From an uncultured Eubacteriales bacterium (lineage in GTDB: Bacteria > Bacillota > Clostridia > Christensenellales > Aristaeellaceae), in contig ONHI01000005.1 of NCBI GenBank assembly GCA_900317565.1, positions 1 through 41,111 on the forward strand: a stretch of DNA of 41,111 bases. Reading direction: 5' to 3'. The position numbers were made by a program, and so were the translations under genes. The notes beneath the pieces are model-generated. The model was given only the letters and a program-made list of their open reading frames with translations, was not told the DNA's origin and searched no databases. Shown one piece after another: positions 32,588 to 41,111 of this stretch (the first letter of the stretch is position 1; every line of letters begins with the position of its first letter).

Positions 32588-33910
32588 TTGGGAATCAAAG
32601 TGGCAAAGTTTGGCGGCTCGTCTCTGTGTGACGCGGAGCATTTCCGGCGCGTCAAGGCGATCATCGAATCCGATCCGGATTACCGCTATGTGGTGCCCAG
32701 CGCGCCGGGCAAGCGCTTCGACGCGGACGAGAAGATCACCGATATGCTGTACCAGTGCCACCGCATGGTGGAGCGCAACCGCAGCCATGAGGAGATATTC
32801 GCCAAGATCGCCGAGCGCTATCGCCAGATCGCCCGGGAGCTGGAGCTGGATTTCGACGTGGAGGAGCTGCTGCTGGAGACCAGCGACGCCATCCGCCAGT
32901 ACAAGAATCCCGATTTCGCGGCCAGTCGCGGGGAATACCTGAACGGCATACTGCTGTCGAAGTATCTGGGCTGGGATTTCATCGACGCCCAGGACGTGGT
33001 GAAGTTCGATCGCCAGGGCAGCTTTGCCTCCGAATGGACCAACGAGATCATGCGCGACGCGCTGCAGAAGCATGAGCGCGCGGTGATCCCCGGCTTCTAC
33101 GGCTCCTATCCCAACGGCGACGTGCACACCTTCTCCCGGGGCGGCAGCGACATCTCCGGCGCCATCGTGGCCCGGGCCGCCGGGGCGGACGTATACGTGA
33201 ACTGGACCGACGTCTCCGGCTTCCTGATGGCCGACCCGCGCATCGTCAAGAACCCCCGCTGCATCCGCGAGCTGTCCTACCGGGAGCTGCGCGAGCTGTC
33301 CTACATGGGCGCGACGGTGCTGCACGAGGACGCCATCTTCCCGGTACATAAGGCAGGCATCCCCACCAACATCCGCAACACCAACGATCCCGACGACCCG
33401 GGCACCATGATCGTCATGCAGCCCTCGGAGCATCGGGACGACGGACAGGTGATCACCGGCATCGCCGGCCACAAGAATTTCTCGCTGCTGAGCATCGAGA
33501 AGGCCATGATGAACGCCGAGTACGGCTTCGGCCGCCGGGTGCTCCAGGCGCTGGAGGACTTCGGCGTGTCCTTCGAACACCTGCCCACCGGCATCGACAC
33601 CATGTCTGTGGTCGTGGCCGACCGGGAGCTGGTGACCCGCAAGGACCAGATCATACAGCGCATCCAGCAGACCTGCCAGCCCGATTCCATCGAGATCAGC
33701 ACCGGCATCGCGCTGATCGCCACCGTGGGCCACGGCATGACCAGCGCCCCCGGCACCGCGGCGAAGCTGTTCAACGCGCTGTACGAGGCCGGCGTCAACA
33801 TCCGCATGATCGACCAGGGCTCCAGCGAGATGAACATCATCGTGGGCATCAATATAGAGGACTTCGAGACCGCCATGAATGCCATCTATAGGGCGTTCGT
33901 GAAGGATTGA
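32588..33910 (+). CDS. lysC: Aspartate kinase
   Basis: A 440-aa kinase that phosphorylates aspartate, the first step toward lysine, threonine and methionine. It begins with the kinase motif VAKFGGSSL, has SRGGSDISGAIVARAAGADVYVNWTDVSGF for aspartate and ATP binding, and ends in two ACT domains (about residues 295-440; FSLLSIEKAMMNAEYGFGRRVL and ATVGHGMTSAPGTAAKLFNAL), which imply feedback control by an amino acid. Monofunctional; no homoserine dehydrogenase part. The start is TTG at 32588 with GGGAG nine nt upstream; GTG at 32600 would remove conserved residues. It stands alone, with no lysine riboswitch (its leader is only about 110 nt beyond the repeat element). The symbol is by function; paralogues may exist. 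Confidence 0.93.
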   Translation: MGIKVAKFGGSSLCDAEHFRRVKAIIESDPDYRYVVPSAPGKRFDADEKITDMLYQCHRMVERNRSHEEIFAKIAERYRQIARELELDFDVEELLLETSDAIRQYKNPDFAASRGEYLNGILLSKYLGWDFIDAQDVVKFDRQGSFASEWTNEIMRDALQKHERAVIPGFYGSYPNGDVHTFSRGGSDISGAIVARAAGADVYVNWTDVSGFLMADPRIVKNPRCIRELSYRELRELSYMGATVLHEDAIFPVHKAGIPTNIRNTNDPDDPGTMIVMQPSEHRDDGQVITGIAGHKNFSLLSIEKAMMNAEYGFGRRVLQALEDFGVSFEHLPTGIDTMSVVVADRELVTRKDQIIQRIQQTCQPDSIEISTGIALIATVGHGMTSAPGTAAKLFNALYEAGVNIRMIDQGSSEMNIIVGINIEDFETAMNAIYRAFVKD

Positions 33911-33914
33911 GAAT

Positions 33915-33945
33915 AGTCATTAGGCAATAGGCAATAGGCATTAGT
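33915..33945. repeat. Short tandem repeat after the aspartate kinase gene
   Basis: ATTAGGCAATAGGCAATAGGCATTAG: a 7-nt unit (AGGCAAT) repeated with small variation, 5 nt after the stop codon. Low-complexity spacer. Confidence 0.6.
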
Positions 33946-33980
33946 CGGTATGCCAAGCAACGGGGAACGGGCAAAAGTAA

Positions 33981-34013
33981 AACGACGGCGGGGCTTTAAG
34001 CCTCGCCGTCGTT
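33981..34013. terminator. Bidirectional terminator overlapping an AAA+ gene's 3' end
   Basis: Arms 33981-33995 and 33999-34013 pair over 15 bp with one G-T, loop TTA. The right arm is the last five codons of the minus-strand AAA+ gene, whose stop codon (33998-33996) is the loop, so one hairpin serves both convergent genes. Confidence 0.8.
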
Positions 34014-35174
34014 CAGTTTGTCCTGGAGCTTCATTGTCTCCTCTTCGATATCCGCGATGGTCTGTTCCAGCTCCTGCCGGGCCTTGTCCCGCTCAGCCAT
34101 CTTTTCGTCGCCGGCCCGGGCGGCTTCCACGTCCTGGACGGTGATGGTCATCAGCGCGTCCCGGGTCACCTCGTCGCCCTCGGCGAGGCGGTTGGCCTGG
34201 GCCACCAGCAGCCGCTCGAATATGTTGCGCACGCCGCGGGCGTTGCCGAAGGATGTGGAGTTGGTGTTGGCGGCGACGATGTAATCCTTGACCGCCGCGC
34301 GGGCGTCGTCCTCCAGCCTGTACTGGTTCTTCTTCAGCTGCAGATCCAGTATGGCCAGCATCTCGTCGGCGTTGTAGTCGTCGAAGTGCATGAAGCGGTT
34401 GAAGCGGGATTCCAGGCCGGGGTTGGAGTGGATGAAATCGTCCATCAGCTTGTCATAGCCCGCCACGATCACCACCAGGTCCTCCCGGTGGTCCTCCATG
34501 GCCTTCAGCAGCGTGTCGATGGCCTCCTGGCCGAAGTCGTTCTCCGACTTGTTGTTCAGCATATAGGCCTCGTCGATGAACAGCACGCCGCCCATCGCCT
34601 TCTCGATGGCCTCGTGGGTCTTGGTGGCGGTCTGGCCCACGTATCCGGCCACCAGGCCGGCGCGGTCGACCTCCACCAGGTGGCCCTTTTCCAGCATCCC
34701 CAGGCTCTTGTAGATGCGGGCCATCAGCCGGGCGATCATCGTCTTGCCGGTGCCGGGGTTGCCCGAGAACACCATGTGCAGCGACATGTCCACGGCCTTC
34801 AGGTCGTTCTCCTTGCGCCACTTGTAGACCTTGACGGTGTTGATCAGGTTGTTGACCTCGCGCTTGACGCCCTCCAGGCCGATGTATTCGTTCAGCTCCG
34901 CCTTCAAGTCCTCGATGTCCTCCGGAGGGGTCTCCTCCTCAGCCTGCTGGCCGTCGGCGGACGCCTGCGCGGGCGCGGCGGCGGGGGAGGGGTTCTTCGG
35001 CGCGGGGCCCTTCGGCGCGGGGCCGCTGGGCGCGCCGCCCTCCGGCTGCCTGGGGGTGACGCTCCCGGACGTGGGCACGCCCCAGATGTCAAAGGCCATG
35101 TTCCGTATGTTTTGCCGGAGCTGGTCGGCGATGATGTCCTGCTGCAGGGAAATGATCTCGTCCTTGTTATCCAT
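33996..35174 (-). CDS. AAA+ ATPase, SpoVK/CbbX type
   Basis: A 392-aa AAA+ protein. A short helical N-terminus (about 1-32) and a Pro/Ala/Gly-rich linker (33-84, APKGPAPKNPSPAAAPAQ) precede one AAA+ module. Walker A is GNPGTGKT (138-145), Walker B is GGVLFIDEAYML, and sensor 1 follows in VIVAGYDKLMDDF; the arginine finger region is NPGLESRFNR. The C-terminal lid holds NARGVRNIFERLLVAQANRLA. This is the family of CbbX (Rubisco activase) and sporulation protein SpoVK. A C-terminal coiled coil (ARQELEQTIADIEEETMKLQDKL) is additional. I chose ATG 35174, 7 nt after AGGAG, over the ATG at 35180. Its target is unknown; no Rubisco gene is present. Confidence 0.85.
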   Translation of the reverse strand: MDNKDEIISLQQDIIADQLRQNIRNMAFDIWGVPTSGSVTPRQPEGGAPSGPAPKGPAPKNPSPAAAPAQASADGQQAEEETPPEDIEDLKAELNEYIGLEGVKREVNNLINTVKVYKWRKENDLKAVDMSLHMVFSGNPGTGKTMIARLMARIYKSLGMLEKGHLVEVDRAGLVAGYVGQTATKTHEAIEKAMGGVLFIDEAYMLNNKSENDFGQEAIDTLLKAMEDHREDLVVIVAGYDKLMDDFIHSNPGLESRFNRFMHFDDYNADEMLAILDLQLKKNQYRLEDDARAAVKDYIVAANTNSTSFGNARGVRNIFERLLVAQANRLAEGDEVTRDALMTITVQDVEAARAGDEKMAERDKARQELEQTIADIEEETMKLQDKLNDGEA

Positions 35175-35218
35175 GTGCATGCTCCTGTGTCGTGGGTATT
35201 GGGTCAAATACGCGATTG

Positions 35219-35241
35219 AGGGGCGGCGAAACGCCGCCCCT
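35219..35241. terminator. Hairpin downstream of glgA
   Basis: AGGGGCGGCG (35219-35228) and CGCCGCCCCT (35232-35241) form a perfect 10-bp stem with loop AAA, 18 nt beyond the glgA stop on the minus strand. There is no clear T-run in either direction, so it may be an RNA-stabilising stem instead. Confidence 0.6.
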
Positions 35242-35259
35242 TATCAGTTTATGCGTTGT

Positions 35260-36915
35260 TTATTCCTCAGTCTTTGCCGCGGCCTTCTTGCGGGGCGCGC
35301 GGGGCTTCTTTTCGGCCTTGGGGGCCTCCTCGGCCTTGGGCGCGGCCTTGCGGCGCGCCGCGGGCTTCTTCGCCGGAGCCTCGGCCTCGGCGGCTTCGGC
35401 CTTCTTGGGCGCGGCCTTGCGCTTCGCGGTGGCCTTCTTCGGCTTCTCCTCCGCGGGCGCCTCCTCGGCCTTCTTTCCGCTGTCCAGCAGCTTCTCATAC
35501 AGCGCGATGTACTGCTTCGCGGACTGGTCCCAGCCGTACTGGCCCTTCATGGCGCGGATGGCCAGGCCGTTGAACACGTCGCGCTGGTCGTGGAACATCC
35601 TCACGGCGTTCTCGATCACGTGCAGCATGTCGTGGGCGTTGTAGTACAGGAAGGTGAAGCCGTTGCCGTCGCCGGTGAATTCATTGTAGGCCAGCACGGT
35701 GTCCCGCAGGCCGCCGGTCTCGCGGGTGATGGGCAGCGTGCCGTAGCGCAGCGAGATCAGCTGGGACAGGCCGCAGGGCTCGAACAGCGAGGGCATCAGG
35801 AACATGTCCGCCGCGGCGTACAGCTTGTGCGCCAGCGCGTGGTTCATCTGGAAGTTGGCCGAGACCTGCTGCGGGTATTTCCACTGGGCCCAGCTGAACA
35901 GATCCACATAGCGGCTCTCGCCCATGCCCAGTATCACCAGCTGCGCGCCGGTGTTCATGATCTCGGGCAGCACGCACTCCACCAGGTCCAGGCCCTTCTG
36001 GCCGGACAGGCGGGTGATCATGGCGATCATGGGCACCTCGGCGTCCACGCTCAGACCCAGCTCGCGCTGCAGCGCCAGCTTGTTTTCCACCTTCTTGTCG
36101 AAGCTCTCGGAGGTGTAATTCGCCACCAGCAGCGGATCCTTCTCCGGGTCGTACTCCTCGGTGTCGATGCCGTTGAGTATGCCGGTGAGGTGGTCCACCC
36201 GGGCGCGGAGCAGGCCGTCCAGCCGCTCGCCGTAGTAGGCGGTCTGGATCTCCTGGGAATAGGTGGGGCTGACGGTGGTGATCTCATCGGAGAACACGAT
36301 GCCGCCCTTCATGCAGGAGCACATGCCGTAGAATTCCAGGGCGTCGCTGGTGTAGGCCAGGTTGCCCAGGTACAGCAGGTCCTCGATGGTGTCGATGGGG
36401 AACAGGCCCTGATACTGGAGGTTGTGGATCGTGTACACCGTCTTGATGTTCGCGAACAGCTCCAGCTGCTTGTATTGCAGCTTGTGCAGCACCGGGATCA
36501 GGCCCGTCTGCCAGTCGTTGCAGTGCAGTATATCGGGGATGAAGTCCAGCTTCGGCAGCGCCTCCAGCACCGCGCGGCAGAAGTAGGCGAAGCGCTCGCC
36601 CTCGTCGCCGCCCATGCCGTAGATGTAGTCGCGGCCGAAGTATTGTTCGTTGTCCACGAAATAGAAGGTGATGCCGCCGTAGTTCAGCGTCTCGATGCCC
36701 ACATACTGCCTGCGCCAGCCGAGGTTGACGTAGAAATACATCATGTGCTGCATCTGCTCGCGCCACTGCTGGCCGATGGCCTTGTACAGCGGAAGGATGA
36801 CGCGCACGTCCTCGCCCGCCTTCAGCAGCTCCTTGGGCAATGCGCCGACCACGTCCGCCAGGCCGCCCGTCTTTACGAACGGCACGCACTCGGAAGTTGC
36901 GAAAAGTATCTTCAT
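35260..36915 (-). CDS. glgA: Glycogen synthase with lysine-rich C-terminal tail
   Basis: A 551-aa GT5 starch/glycogen synthase that extends alpha-1,4-glucan from ADP-glucose. The N-terminal KTGGLADV (15-22) binds ADP-glucose; TIHNLQYQG, the second nucleotide-binding segment MITRLSGQKG and the catalytic-loop SLFEPCGLSQL are in place. The enzyme body ends near residue 478, as usual. The extra 73 residues (479-551) are low complexity: KPKKATAKRKAAPKKAEA, PAARRKAAPKAEEAPKAEKK, RAPRKKAAAK, resembling a histone H1 or HU-extension tail. The ATG follows AAAGGAGGGACAGAGC. It is the last of glgC-glgD-glgA; a 100-nt gap with a hairpin separates it from glgD. Confidence 0.94.
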   Translation of the reverse strand: MKILFATSECVPFVKTGGLADVVGALPKELLKAGEDVRVILPLYKAIGQQWREQMQHMMYFYVNLGWRRQYVGIETLNYGGITFYFVDNEQYFGRDYIYGMGGDEGERFAYFCRAVLEALPKLDFIPDILHCNDWQTGLIPVLHKLQYKQLELFANIKTVYTIHNLQYQGLFPIDTIEDLLYLGNLAYTSDALEFYGMCSCMKGGIVFSDEITTVSPTYSQEIQTAYYGERLDGLLRARVDHLTGILNGIDTEEYDPEKDPLLVANYTSESFDKKVENKLALQRELGLSVDAEVPMIAMITRLSGQKGLDLVECVLPEIMNTGAQLVILGMGESRYVDLFSWAQWKYPQQVSANFQMNHALAHKLYAAADMFLMPSLFEPCGLSQLISLRYGTLPITRETGGLRDTVLAYNEFTGDGNGFTFLYYNAHDMLHVIENAVRMFHDQRDVFNGLAIRAMKGQYGWDQSAKQYIALYEKLLDSGKKAEEAPAEEKPKKATAKRKAAPKKAEAAEAEAPAKKPAARRKAAPKAEEAPKAEKKPRAPRKKAAAKTEE

Positions 36916-36959
36916 GCTCTGTCCCTCCTTTTTTTGGGATGAAAGCGCTCATTGGGTAG

Positions 36960-36985
36960 GGCGGCTTCCCTGTCGGGAAGCCGCC
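36960..36985. terminator. Stem-loop between glgD and glgA
   Basis: GGCGGCTTCCC (36960-36970) pairs with GGGAAGCCGCC (36975-36985). On the minus strand it follows the glgD stop by about 30 nt and has no T-run, so partial termination or mRNA processing ahead of glgA is more likely than a full stop. Confidence 0.6.
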
Positions 36986-37015
36986 GAAAGCATTTTGCGA
37001 TTAGCGTAACCGCGC

Positions 37016-38152
37016 TTACAGCGTGATATTCTTGCCGATCACGATGGGATACTGCTTCTGGCCGATCAGGCGGCCGTGGCTGCGGATCGTGACCGCCTTG
37101 TCGAAGATCACGTTCTCCAGCTCCACATCCTCCTCGATGTAGCCGTCCTGCATGATGACGCAGTTCTTCAGCTTCGCGCCCTTGCCCACGGTCACGCCGC
37201 GGAACAGCACGCAGCTCTCCACCTCGCCGTCGATCACGCAGCCGTCGGCGATCAGCGAATTGCTGACCTTGGCGTTGCCGCGATAGATGGTGGGCACGGA
37301 ATCGCGGGTCTTGGTGTAGACCGGGTTGCCGCCGAACAGCTCGGTGCGCACGCCGGGCTTGAGCAGGTCCATGTTGAAGTTGAAATAGCCGCGGATGGTC
37401 TCGATGCGACGATAATAGCCCTTCTCCTCGAAGCCCATGATCTTCATGGAGCCGGAGCTGATGTAGGGCCGCAGCACGTCGGCATAGAGATCGTGGCTGC
37501 CGTGGCTGATCACCTGGTCCACCAGGTACATCAGCATCGTGCGCTTGATCATCATCACGTTCAGGTACAGGTTGTCATAGGAGGCCGCGTTGGGGTTGAT
37601 CTCGATGTCCGTGACCACGTTGTCGCCGTTCACGTTCAGATAGCAGTGGTTGTTCTTGGACGAGGACGAGAATTCGGTGATCTCCGGGGTGGCCTTCTTG
37701 TACATCAGCGTGATGTCCGCGCCGGAATGGATGTGCTGCTGGATCATCGGCTCGAAGCTGGTGTTCATGATGTAATCGCTGTTGGTCAGGATCACATATT
37801 CCTGGCGGGAGCGGCGCAGATAGTCGAAGTTCGCGCGCAGCGCGTCCAGCACGCCGTTGTATTCGCCGCCGTTTTCGCGGGTCAGGAAGGGCGGGAGGAT
37901 GAACAGGCCGTTGTTGCGGGTGTGCAGATCCCAATCCTTGCCGGAGCCCAGGTGGTCCATCAGGGAATGATAGTTTTTCTGGGCGATGATGCCCACGTTG
38001 TGGATGTTGGAATTCACGAGGCTGGAGATTGTGAAATCGATGATGCGATAGCGGCAGGCCACGGGGATCGCGGCCACCGCGCGCTGGCTGGTCAGCTCGC
38101 GCAGCGTGAGGTCGTCCTTTGAGGTGTAGACAATGCCCATGACATCGTTCAT
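37016..38152 (-). CDS. glgD: GlgD, glucose-1-phosphate adenylyltransferase regulatory subunit
   Basis: A 378-aa paralogue of GlgC found in Firmicutes. In Bacillus, GlgD combines with GlgC to form a more active ADP-glucose pyrophosphorylase. It has the nucleotidyltransferase fold (VACRYRIIDFTISSLVNSNIHNVGI) followed by left-handed beta-helix hexapeptides (VSNSLIADGCVIDGEVESCVLF). The N-terminal glycine-rich catalytic loop (GGxGxRL) of GlgC is replaced by SQRAVAAIPVACRYR, which fits a non-catalytic regulatory role. The ATG at 38152 follows GGGAGGGCGCC and begins 1 nt after the glgC stop. Confidence 0.93.
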   Translation of the reverse strand: MNDVMGIVYTSKDDLTLRELTSQRAVAAIPVACRYRIIDFTISSLVNSNIHNVGIIAQKNYHSLMDHLGSGKDWDLHTRNNGLFILPPFLTRENGGEYNGVLDALRANFDYLRRSRQEYVILTNSDYIMNTSFEPMIQQHIHSGADITLMYKKATPEITEFSSSSKNNHCYLNVNGDNVVTDIEINPNAASYDNLYLNVMMIKRTMLMYLVDQVISHGSHDLYADVLRPYISSGSMKIMGFEEKGYYRRIETIRGYFNFNMDLLKPGVRTELFGGNPVYTKTRDSVPTIYRGNAKVSNSLIADGCVIDGEVESCVLFRGVTVGKGAKLKNCVIMQDGYIEEDVELENVIFDKAVTIRSHGRLIGQKQYPIVIGKNITL

Positions 38153-38153
38153 A

Positions 38154-39350
<1,197 letters not shown>

Positions 39351-39423
39351 GCTATCCCTACTTTCATATACTTGTGCAAGCGGGTGCAATCGTAAAATTG
39401 TCCCCGTTACCAAATCATAATAT

Positions 39424-39478
39424 AGTATACAACATCTTTCCAAAAAAATCTATAGTTTACAGCACATTTTTGAGATTT
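39424..39478 (-). promoter_or_regulatory. Possible ackA-like terminator and glgC promoter
   Basis: Reading leftward after the kinase stop, AAATCT (39478-39473) can pair with AGATTT (39451-39446) and is followed by a run of seven T, a weak intrinsic terminator. About 20 nt further lies TATACT (39429-39424), a good -10, with TAGATT as a poor -35. The two signals together would end the kinase transcript and start the glg operon. Confidence 0.4.
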
Positions 39479-39480
39479 AT

Positions 39481-40659
39481 TTAGTCCGCATTTGATTTAC
39501 AGAGCCTGTAGGTCTCGTTGACCACCATGAATTCCTCGTTCGCGGGGATCACGTGGGCCTCGATGGCGGAGCCCGGCGCGGTGATGATGTGCTCGCCGCT
39601 GCCGCGCTCGTTGGCGTCCTCGTCGATCACGACGCCCATGTGGGCCATGCCCTCCAGCACCATGCGCCGCAGCGGGGCGTAGTTTTCGCCGATGCCGCCG
39701 GTGAAGGCCAGCGCGTCCAGGCCGCCGATCTCCATGGTGTAGGCCCCGATGTAGCGCAGTATGTGGGTGGCCAGCACGTCCAGCGCCAGCTTCGCCCGCG
39801 GGCTTCCGGCGCGGATGGCGGCGTCCACGTCGCGTATGTCGCCGCTGGTGCCGGAGAGGCCCTTCATGCCGCCGTTCTTGCCCAGACCCTCGTAGATCTC
39901 ATCCAGCGTCAGGCCCTGCTCCAGCAGGTAGGGCACCAGGTAGGGGTCCACGTCGCCGGTGCGGCTGGCGTGGGGGATGCCCATTTGCAGCGAAAAGCCG
40001 AAGCTGTTGTCCATGCTCTGGCCGTCCAGTATCGCGCAGATGGACGCGCTGCCGCCCAGGTGGCAGGAGATCACCCGGCACTTGTGCTTCAGCTTTTGGG
40101 CGATGTAGCCGTGGGACGCGCCGTGATAGCCCATGCGCATCACGCCGTATTTGTCATACCATTCATAGGGCACCGGGAAGATGCGCCGGGCCATGGGGAT
40201 CGTGCGGTGGAAGGCGGTCTCGAACACGCCCACCCGGGGCGCGTCGGGCAGCAGCCTTTCAAACACCGATATGGCCTCCAGATAGGGGCCGTTGTGGGCC
40301 GGGGCGACGGACAGGTAGGCCCGCATGCCCTCCAGCACCTCCGGCGTCAGGAAGTGCACGCCGTAGTGGTCCCTGGACAGCACCGTCTTGAAGCCCACGG
40401 CCTCGATCTCAGTAAGGGACGCCACCGCGCCGCCCTCCGGGGCGGAGAGCGCGTCCAGGAAGCGCCGTATGCCGTCGGTGTAGTCCGGGACGGAAAGCCC
40501 GTCCGCGTCGATGGCGAAGCCGCCCGCCTGATAGTGGAATATCGCGCTGTCGGAGCCGACGCGCTCCACCTTGCCCTCGGCCAGGACCTCCAGCTCCGGC
40601 ATGCGCCACAGCTTGAACTTCAGCGAGGTGCTCCCCGCGTTGCAGATCAGTATCTTCAT
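39481..40659 (-). CDS. Divergent acetate/propionate kinase family protein
   Basis: A 392-aa member of the acetate kinase (ASKHA) family. Conserved parts are CNAGSTSLKFKL (phosphate 1), MGYHGASHGYIA, HLGGSASICAI (phosphate 2) and FTGGIGENYAPLRR. Several otherwise invariant positions differ. The GHRVVHGG segment reads GFKTVLSR (K91 for the substrate-binding arginine). LAPLHNPAN reads VAPAHNGPY. FDTAFH reads FETAFH (E147 for the catalytic aspartate). R233 in ASRTGDVDP is kept. The ATG at 40659 follows AAGGAGAATACAAAC. No pta gene is adjacent. It could still make acyl phosphate with another acid, or have a different phosphoryl acceptor; calling it ackA would be unsafe. Confidence 0.8.
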   Translation of the reverse strand: MKILICNAGSTSLKFKLWRMPELEVLAEGKVERVGSDSAIFHYQAGGFAIDADGLSVPDYTDGIRRFLDALSAPEGGAVASLTEIEAVGFKTVLSRDHYGVHFLTPEVLEGMRAYLSVAPAHNGPYLEAISVFERLLPDAPRVGVFETAFHRTIPMARRIFPVPYEWYDKYGVMRMGYHGASHGYIAQKLKHKCRVISCHLGGSASICAILDGQSMDNSFGFSLQMGIPHASRTGDVDPYLVPYLLEQGLTLDEIYEGLGKNGGMKGLSGTSGDIRDVDAAIRAGSPRAKLALDVLATHILRYIGAYTMEIGGLDALAFTGGIGENYAPLRRMVLEGMAHMGVVIDEDANERGSGEHIITAPGSAIEAHVIPANEEFMVVNETYRLCKSNAD

Positions 40660-40691
40660 GTTTGTATTCTCCTTGTTGGGGGTGTGTATCT

Positions 40692-40720
40692 AATATACAA
40701 TAAAATGGCGGGTTGCGCAA
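40692..40720 (-). promoter_or_regulatory. Probable promoter of the acetate-kinase-like gene
   Basis: On the minus strand TTGCGC (40720-40715), spacer 17 nt, TATATT (40697-40692), about 30 nt ahead of the ATG. Confidence 0.6.
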
Positions 40721-40934
40721 TAGATTCGGGAAATGACGTGGGGGAGGATTACTTTTCTGTTGATGGGTTCGTGCGGTAAGCTTCCGTTCGTTTATGGGGA
40801 ATGGGAAACGTGATTTTTTTGGCGGCTTGCCTTCAGAACCAGGAACTTCGCCGGCTGCCCACATCGCGGTCAACTGTATATGCCACGCGCATAGCGCCGC
40901 GGAAACGCGCGCATATTATCGACGAGGTGATATT

Positions 40935-41111
40935 GTGAAGCCTATGATGAGAACGATCGCGGCGTCGGTCGCGCTGCTGCTGGCGCTGGGCCTGGCGGGC
41001 TGCATGGAAACGCGCAGGGAGCCGATCACATGGCGTCTGGCGGAGGATGGCGAGGCCGTGCCGAAGCTGCCGGAGCGATTGAAGACGGGGGAGGACGGCC
41101 TGCCCCAGCTG
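40935..41111 (+). CDS. Lipoprotein, N-terminal part (runs off the edge)
   Basis: The first 59 codons of an exported lipoprotein. The N-terminus has a short basic part (MKPMMRT), a hydrophobic core (IAASVALLLALGLA) and a lipobox LAGC with the cysteine at residue 23, followed by a charged mature start (METRREPITWRLAEDG). The GTG at 40935 follows GAGGTGA at a good distance. The rest lies beyond 41111, so the function cannot be judged. In the 275-nt gap upstream I find no clear sigma-A promoter. Confidence 0.8.
   Translation, partial: MKPMMRTIAASVALLLALGLAGCMETRREPITWRLAEDGEAVPKLPERLKTGEDGLPQL

Overview
This is a G+C-rich stretch of bacterial chromosome. It most likely comes from an anaerobic Clostridia-class Firmicute, perhaps Christensenellales or Oscillospirales. 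That placement is an inference from gene content: a paired GlgC/GlgD, a TIGR04086-type membrane protein, a lon-ysxC pair, a SpoVK-like AAA+ ATPase, a clostridial-type phosphatidylserine synthase, and sigma-A promoters of the TTGACA-17-TATAAT type. No rRNA, CRISPR array or intact prophage is present. Nearly all DNA is coding, and most genes sit in short, tightly packed operons whose junctions overlap by 4 to 14 nt.

Layout, left to right. 1-470: debris of mobile DNA, namely the C-terminal part of a large serine recombinase and three short direct repeats resembling an IS21-type end. 471-2038 (-): rRNA methyltransferase rlmD with a small coupled gene. 2281-7651 (+): a surface-glycan locus with an ABC exporter pair (Wzm/Wzt type), a large GlfT2-like glycosyltransferase and a membrane-anchored beta-helix protein. 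7710-10637: peroxiredoxin, a YprB-like nuclease overlapping a TPR protein, and a small membrane protein. 10873-12318: a PutP-like sodium symporter. 12384-19292 (-): a six-gene exporter operon with a MacB-type ATPase and permease, three adaptor (HlyD-like) proteins and a low-complexity secreted protein. 19561-19985: five tRNA genes (Val, Asp, Phe, Gly, Cys). 20062-20367 (-): a candidate orphan structured RNA with its own promoter and terminator. 20479-24317: mannitol-1-phosphate dehydrogenase, DUF523, an AroE-family dehydrogenase and a GGDEF protein. 24441-26583: a PAP2-PssA-Psd operon that makes phosphatidylethanolamine. 26790-29291: an esterase and a GH2 glycosidase. 29443-33910: lon, ysxC, aspartate kinase. 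33996-40659 (-): an AAA+ ATPase, then glgC-glgD-glgA for glycogen, then a divergent acetate-kinase-family protein. 40935 to the right edge: the start of a lipoprotein gene.

Functional themes are envelope construction (glycan export, PE synthesis, multi-adaptor export), carbon storage and overflow (glycogen, mannitol, acyl-phosphate kinase) and protein or ribosome quality control (Lon, YsxC, RlmD). The features most worth a second look are the orphan RNA beside the tRNA cluster, the three-adaptor exporter operon, the kinase with substituted catalytic residues, the AroE paralogue lacking the usual shikimate-binding serines, and the histone-H1-like tail on glycogen synthase. All family assignments come from reading the sequences; no database search was run.
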